A DNA stretch of 9,014 nucleotides from Pseudomonadota bacterium (GTDB taxonomy: Bacteria > Myxococcota > Myxococcia > Myxococcales > Myxococcaceae). The notes under the pieces were generated by a model. It was not told the origin of the DNA. It did not search any database and was given only the letters and a program-made list of their open reading frames with translations. Location: contig JAFADT010000758.1 of the NCBI GenBank assembly GCA_023424585.1, positions 1 to 9,014 on the forward strand, read 5' to 3'. A program made the position numbers and the translations under genes. Shown here one piece after another: positions 6,227 through 9,014 of this stretch (within the stretch, counting starts at the first letter, position 1; every line of letters starts with the position of its first letter).

Positions 6227-6261
6227 GCCCTCCCTGGACCGCAAGGTCTACCAGGGAGGGC
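6227..6261 (+). terminator. Strong hairpin after the H1-like gene (no T-run)
   Basis: GCCCTCCCTGG (6227-6237) and CCAGGGAGGGC (6251-6261) form a perfect 11-bp stem, starting 17 bases past the stop at 6210. Inside it, ACC (6238-6240) can pair with GGT (6245-6247) around a GCAA tetraloop, leaving a three-base bulge. No U-tract follows (GAATGGGGG), so it may act as a mRNA-stabilising or weak terminator structure rather than a classical intrinsic terminator. Confidence 0.55.
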
Positions 6262-6283
6262 GAATGGGGGCCGGGGGGTTCCC

Positions 6284-6328
6284 GCCCGCACCCTTCGGGC
6301 TTACCCGTTCCCTCAGCGGCCTTGCCGC
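6284..6328 (+). promoter_or_regulatory. Two small hairpins in the RNase R leader
   Basis: GCCCG (6284-6288) pairs with CGGGC (6296-6300) around 7 bases. GCGGC (6316-6320) pairs with GCCGC (6324-6328) around CTT, ending nine bases before the GTG start of RNase R, where a ribosome-binding site would sit. No clear Shine-Dalgarno or promoter is visible in 6262-6337. The stems are real but short for so GC-rich a region and may be chance. Confidence 0.25.
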
Positions 6329-6337
6329 ATCCCCACC

Positions 6338-9014
6338 GTGAGCCTCTCCCAAGATCACATCCGACAGCTCCTCGCCGAAGCCGACCACCCGCTGGGCGTG
6401 AAGGAGCTCCTGCGCGTCGCGGGGCTGAACCCCGGCCAGCAGACCGAACTGAAGCGCGTCCTGCGTGAGCTGGTGCGCGCGGGCGCCATCGTCAAGGAGG
6501 GCAAGCGCTTCCGGCCGGAAGGGCCGCGCGTGCCCCGGCCGCCCGACGACGCCTTCGCGGCCCGCCGCGACCTGTCCGCGCCTCCCTTCAAGAAGCGGGG
6601 CCCCGCGCCGGGGAGCGGGCGCGAGGAGCGCCGGGGCGGCTTCCGGGACGAGCGCCCGGACCTCCGCGGCGGCGGCTTCCGGCGCTCGCTCCAGCGCGGC
6701 TTCCGGGAGGACCGCTTCGAGGCCTCCGGGCAGCCCGCGGTGGAGGGCATCCTCCACGTGCACCGGGACGGCTTCGGCTTCGTGCACCCCGTGTCGGGCG
6801 AGGGGGAGAACATCTTCCTGCCGCCCGGCGAGGCGCAGCGGGCGCTCGACAACGACCGCGTCCTGGTGGAGGTGGCGGGGCGGCCGGGCCGCTTCGAGGG
6901 TCGGCTGGTGCGCGTGCTCGGCCGGCGGCGCGAGCTGGCGGTGGGCACCTACGTGGCGCAGGGCCGGCACTCGGTGGTGATGACCACGGATCCGAACCTG
7001 CCGGGCCCCATCCGCGTGCCGCCGACGCAGATGGCGCGCGACGGCGACCTGGTGAAGGTGCGGCTGGGCGTGGGCGCCGACCTGCTGGAGCCCGGGCAGG
7101 GGCTGTTCGGCGAGGTGGCCGGCTCCCTGGGCCGGCCCGGCGACCCGAGCGCGGAGGTGCTGGGGTCGGCCTTCGCGCATGGCTTCTCCGACGAGTTCCC
7201 TCCGGAGGTGATGGACGAGGCGGACGCGTTCGCGGTGAAGGTCACGGAGGCCGAGGCCACGGAGGGCAACCGCCGCGACCTGCGCCAGCTGCCACTCATC
7301 ACCATCGACGGCGAGGACGCGCGCGACTTCGACGACGCGGTCTACGCGGAGCCGAAGGCCGGGGGCTGGCGGCTGGTGGTGGCCATCGCGGACGTGTCGC
7401 ACTACGTGAAGGAGCGCAGCGCGCTGGACGCGGAGGCGCTGAACCGCGCCACGTCGGTGTACCTGCCGGACCGCGTGCTGCCGATGCTGCCGGAGCGGCT
7501 GTCCAACGGCATCTGCTCGCTGCGCCCGGACGAGGACCGGCTGTGCATGGTGGCGGACATGACGTTCGACCGCCACGGCCAGCGGCGCTCGCACGAGCTG
7601 TACCCGGCGGTGATGCGCAGCGTGGCGCGCTGCACGTACAACGAGGTGCAGGACGTCCTGGACGGCAAGGACGTGCCGCACCGCAACTTCCTCAAGCCCC
7701 GGTTCGAGGAGTTGATGGCGCTGGCGCGCGCGCTGATGGGCATGCGCAAGGCGCGCGGCGCCATCGACTTCGACGTGCCGGAGCACAAGGTGGTGCTGGG
7801 CGAGGACGGCCTGCCGCTGCGCATGGAGAAGCGCGAGCGCAAGGACAGCCACCGGCTCATCGAGGAGTGCATGCTGGCCGCCAACGAGGCGGTGGCCGCG
7901 TACTTCCAGGACGAGGGCCTGCCCACGGTGTACCGGTTCCACGGCGAGCCGGATCCGCAGAAGCTGGCGGCGTTCGCGGTGCTGGCGGAGGCGTATGGCT
8001 TCCAACTCGACGTGGAGGACGGCGTCTCGTCCAAGGAGCTGGACGCGTTCATCACGCAGCTGGAGGGGCACCCGGAGCAGCGGGCGCTGAACCAGCTGTT
8101 GCTGCGCTCCATGATGCAGGCCGTCTACACGGCGACGCGCGTGGGCCACTACGGCCTGGCGGCGGAGAACTACCTGCACTTCACGTCGCCCATCCGGCGG
8201 TATCCGGACCTGCTGGTGCACCGCATCCTCAAGGCGGTGTGGGCGCGCAAGGGCAAGCGGCCCTCGGACGCGCAGCTGGACCGGGAAGAGGAGCGGCTGG
8301 AGGGCATGGCGCAGCAGTGCTCGGAGCGCGAGCGCGCGGCCATGACGGTCGAGCGCGAGGTGGTGGCGTTCTACGCGGCCCTGCTGATGAAGGACCGCGT
8401 GGGCGAGGAGTTCGACGCGACGGTGGCGGGCATCGCCGAGTTCGGCTTCTTCGTGGAGCTGGACGAGGTCCACGTGGAGGGCCTGGTGAAGGGCGAGTCC
8501 CTGGGGCCGGGCTCCAAGCTGGACAAGCGCACGCACTCGCTGGTGTATCCGAACGGCCGGCGCGTGCGCGTGGGGCAGAAGCTGCGCGTGCGGCTGCTGT
8601 CGGCGAACACGACGGCGCGGAAGATCGACTTCGAGGCGCTCCAGTTCGGGGACGAGGCCCCGCTCCAGCGGACCGGGGGGGCGCGCCCGCTGTCGCGCCA
8701 CCGCGAGTTCGTGAACGAGGCGCCGGGCCGTCGTCACCCGGCGGGGCACGATCGCCCTGGACGCCGCGAGCGCGAGGCCACGAAGACGGGCCGCACGCCG
8801 TGGCGGAAGCCCGCGGGGGACGAGGCCGCGGACGCGGCGCAGTGGCGGTCGCTCGGGGAGGCGGAGGAGCCGCTCCTCGGTGTGAAGGCGTGGGAGCCGC
8901 CGTCGTCCGAGGACGCCGCCACGGTCGAGGCCGCGACGGTCTCCGGCTACGGCGACGAGGTCCTGGGAGCGGCGCCGGCCACGTCGCGTCCGCGAGGACG
9001 GTTCAGCCGGGAGG
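6338..9014 (+). CDS. rnr: Ribonuclease R (VacB), 3'-truncated by the window edge
   Basis: RNase R degrades structured RNA 3' to 5'. The frame starts at GTG 6338 and has no stop in 892 codons, already longer than E. coli RNase R (813). Domains in order: a winged helix (about 3-58); an Arg/Gly/Phe-rich linker (about 60-130, three GFR units); cold-shock domain 1 from 135 (VEGILHVHRDGFGFV); cold-shock domain 2 (about 200-255); the RNB catalytic domain (about 305-640); S1 (about 688-770); and a charged tail. In TIDGEDARDFDDAV the metal-binding aspartates are 324, 330, 332 and 333. HFTSPIRRYPDLLVHR (614-629) is the conserved RNB block. No other in-frame ATG, GTG or TTG lies in the 70 bases upstream, and the start cleanly precedes the winged helix. 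The ribosome-binding site is weak. The tail is basic, then acidic. Identity is near certain. Confidence 0.95.
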   Translation, partial: MSLSQDHIRQLLAEADHPLGVKELLRVAGLNPGQQTELKRVLRELVRAGAIVKEGKRFRPEGPRVPRPPDDAFAARRDLSAPPFKKRGPAPGSGREERRGGFRDERPDLRGGGFRRSLQRGFREDRFEASGQPAVEGILHVHRDGFGFVHPVSGEGENIFLPPGEAQRALDNDRVLVEVAGRPGRFEGRLVRVLGRRRELAVGTYVAQGRHSVVMTTDPNLPGPIRVPPTQMARDGDLVKVRLGVGADLLEPGQGLFGEVAGSLGRPGDPSAEVLGSAFAHGFSDEFPPEVMDEADAFAVKVTEAEATEGNRRDLRQLPLITIDGEDARDFDDAVYAEPKAGGWRLVVAIADVSHYVKERSALDAEALNRATSVYLPDRVLPMLPERLSNGICSLRPDEDRLCMVADMTFDRHGQRRSHELYPAVMRSVARCTYNEVQDVLDGKDVPHRNFLKPRFEELMALARALMGMRKARGAIDFDVPEHKVVLGEDGLPLRMEKRERKDSHRLIEECMLAANEAVAAYFQDEGLPTVYRFHGEPDPQKLAAFAVLAEAYGFQLDVEDGVSSKELDAFITQLEGHPEQRALNQLLLRSMMQAVYTATRVGHYGLAAENYLHFTSPIRRYPDLLVHRILKAVWARKGKRPSDAQLDREEERLEGMAQQCSERERAAMTVEREVVAFYAALLMKDRVGEEFDATVAGIAEFGFFVELDEVHVEGLVKGESLGPGSKLDKRTHSLVYPNGRRVRVGQKLRVRLLSANTTARKIDFEALQFGDEAPLQRTGGARPLSRHREFVNEAPGRRHPAGHDRPGRREREATKTGRTPWRKPAGDEAADAAQWRSLGEAEEPLLGVKAWEPPSSEDAATVEAATVSGYGDEVLGAAPATSRPRGRFSRE

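Noticed and set aside
3424..6291. A 955-codon open frame on the minus strand
   Set aside because: Only its last 409 codons are moeA. The rest is antisense to the H1-like gene and reads as Leu/Arg/His/Gly-rich nonsense; moeA has its own ATG and ribosome-binding site at 4653.
6248..8749. An 833-codon open frame on the minus strand
   Set aside because: It is fully antisense to RNase R, is rich in His, Arg, Leu and Val with no domain signature, and is explained by GC-rich third positions.

Overview
The window is very GC-rich with strongly GC-biased third codon positions, so long spurious frames appear opposite the real genes. Gene content, large multi-domain proteins and a histone-H1-like lysine/alanine tail suggest a myxobacterium (Myxococcaceae such as Myxococcus or Corallococcus). 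This assignment is an inference; there is no rRNA or other definitive marker here.

Layout: (1) 3-1765, plus strand: a small P-loop ATPase-like gene, possibly cut at its 5' side by the window edge, overlaps by 4 bases a lipB gene whose product carries an extra C-terminal Nudix hydrolase domain. (2) 1772-4653, minus strand: a run transcribed moeA, ribA, then an MBL-fold metallo-hydrolase, converging on lipB with only 6 bases between stops. (3) 4654-4815: a divergent intergenic region with a good sigma70-type promoter for the plus-strand gene and a small hairpin covering the moeA ribosome-binding site. (4) 4816-6210, plus strand: a 464-residue protein with an H1-like basic tail, two tandem repeats that look like OB folds, and a C-terminal domain resembling chagasin (I42 inhibitor fold). 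(5) 6211-6337: an intergenic stretch with a strong hairpin. (6) 6338 to the window end, plus strand: a GTG-started RNase R, still open at the right edge.

The left two thirds is a cofactor neighbourhood: lipoate (LipB), riboflavin (RibA) and molybdenum cofactor (MoeA). The Nudix domain fused to LipB most resembles dihydroneopterin-triphosphate pyrophosphatase (folate). Riboflavin, Moco and folate all derive from GTP. The right third concerns nucleic acids: an apparently nucleoid- or RNA-binding protein followed by an exoribonuclease.

The best candidates for something undescribed are the LipB-Nudix fusion and the H1-tail/tandem-repeat/chagasin-like protein. I saw no mobile element, CRISPR array, tRNA or rRNA.
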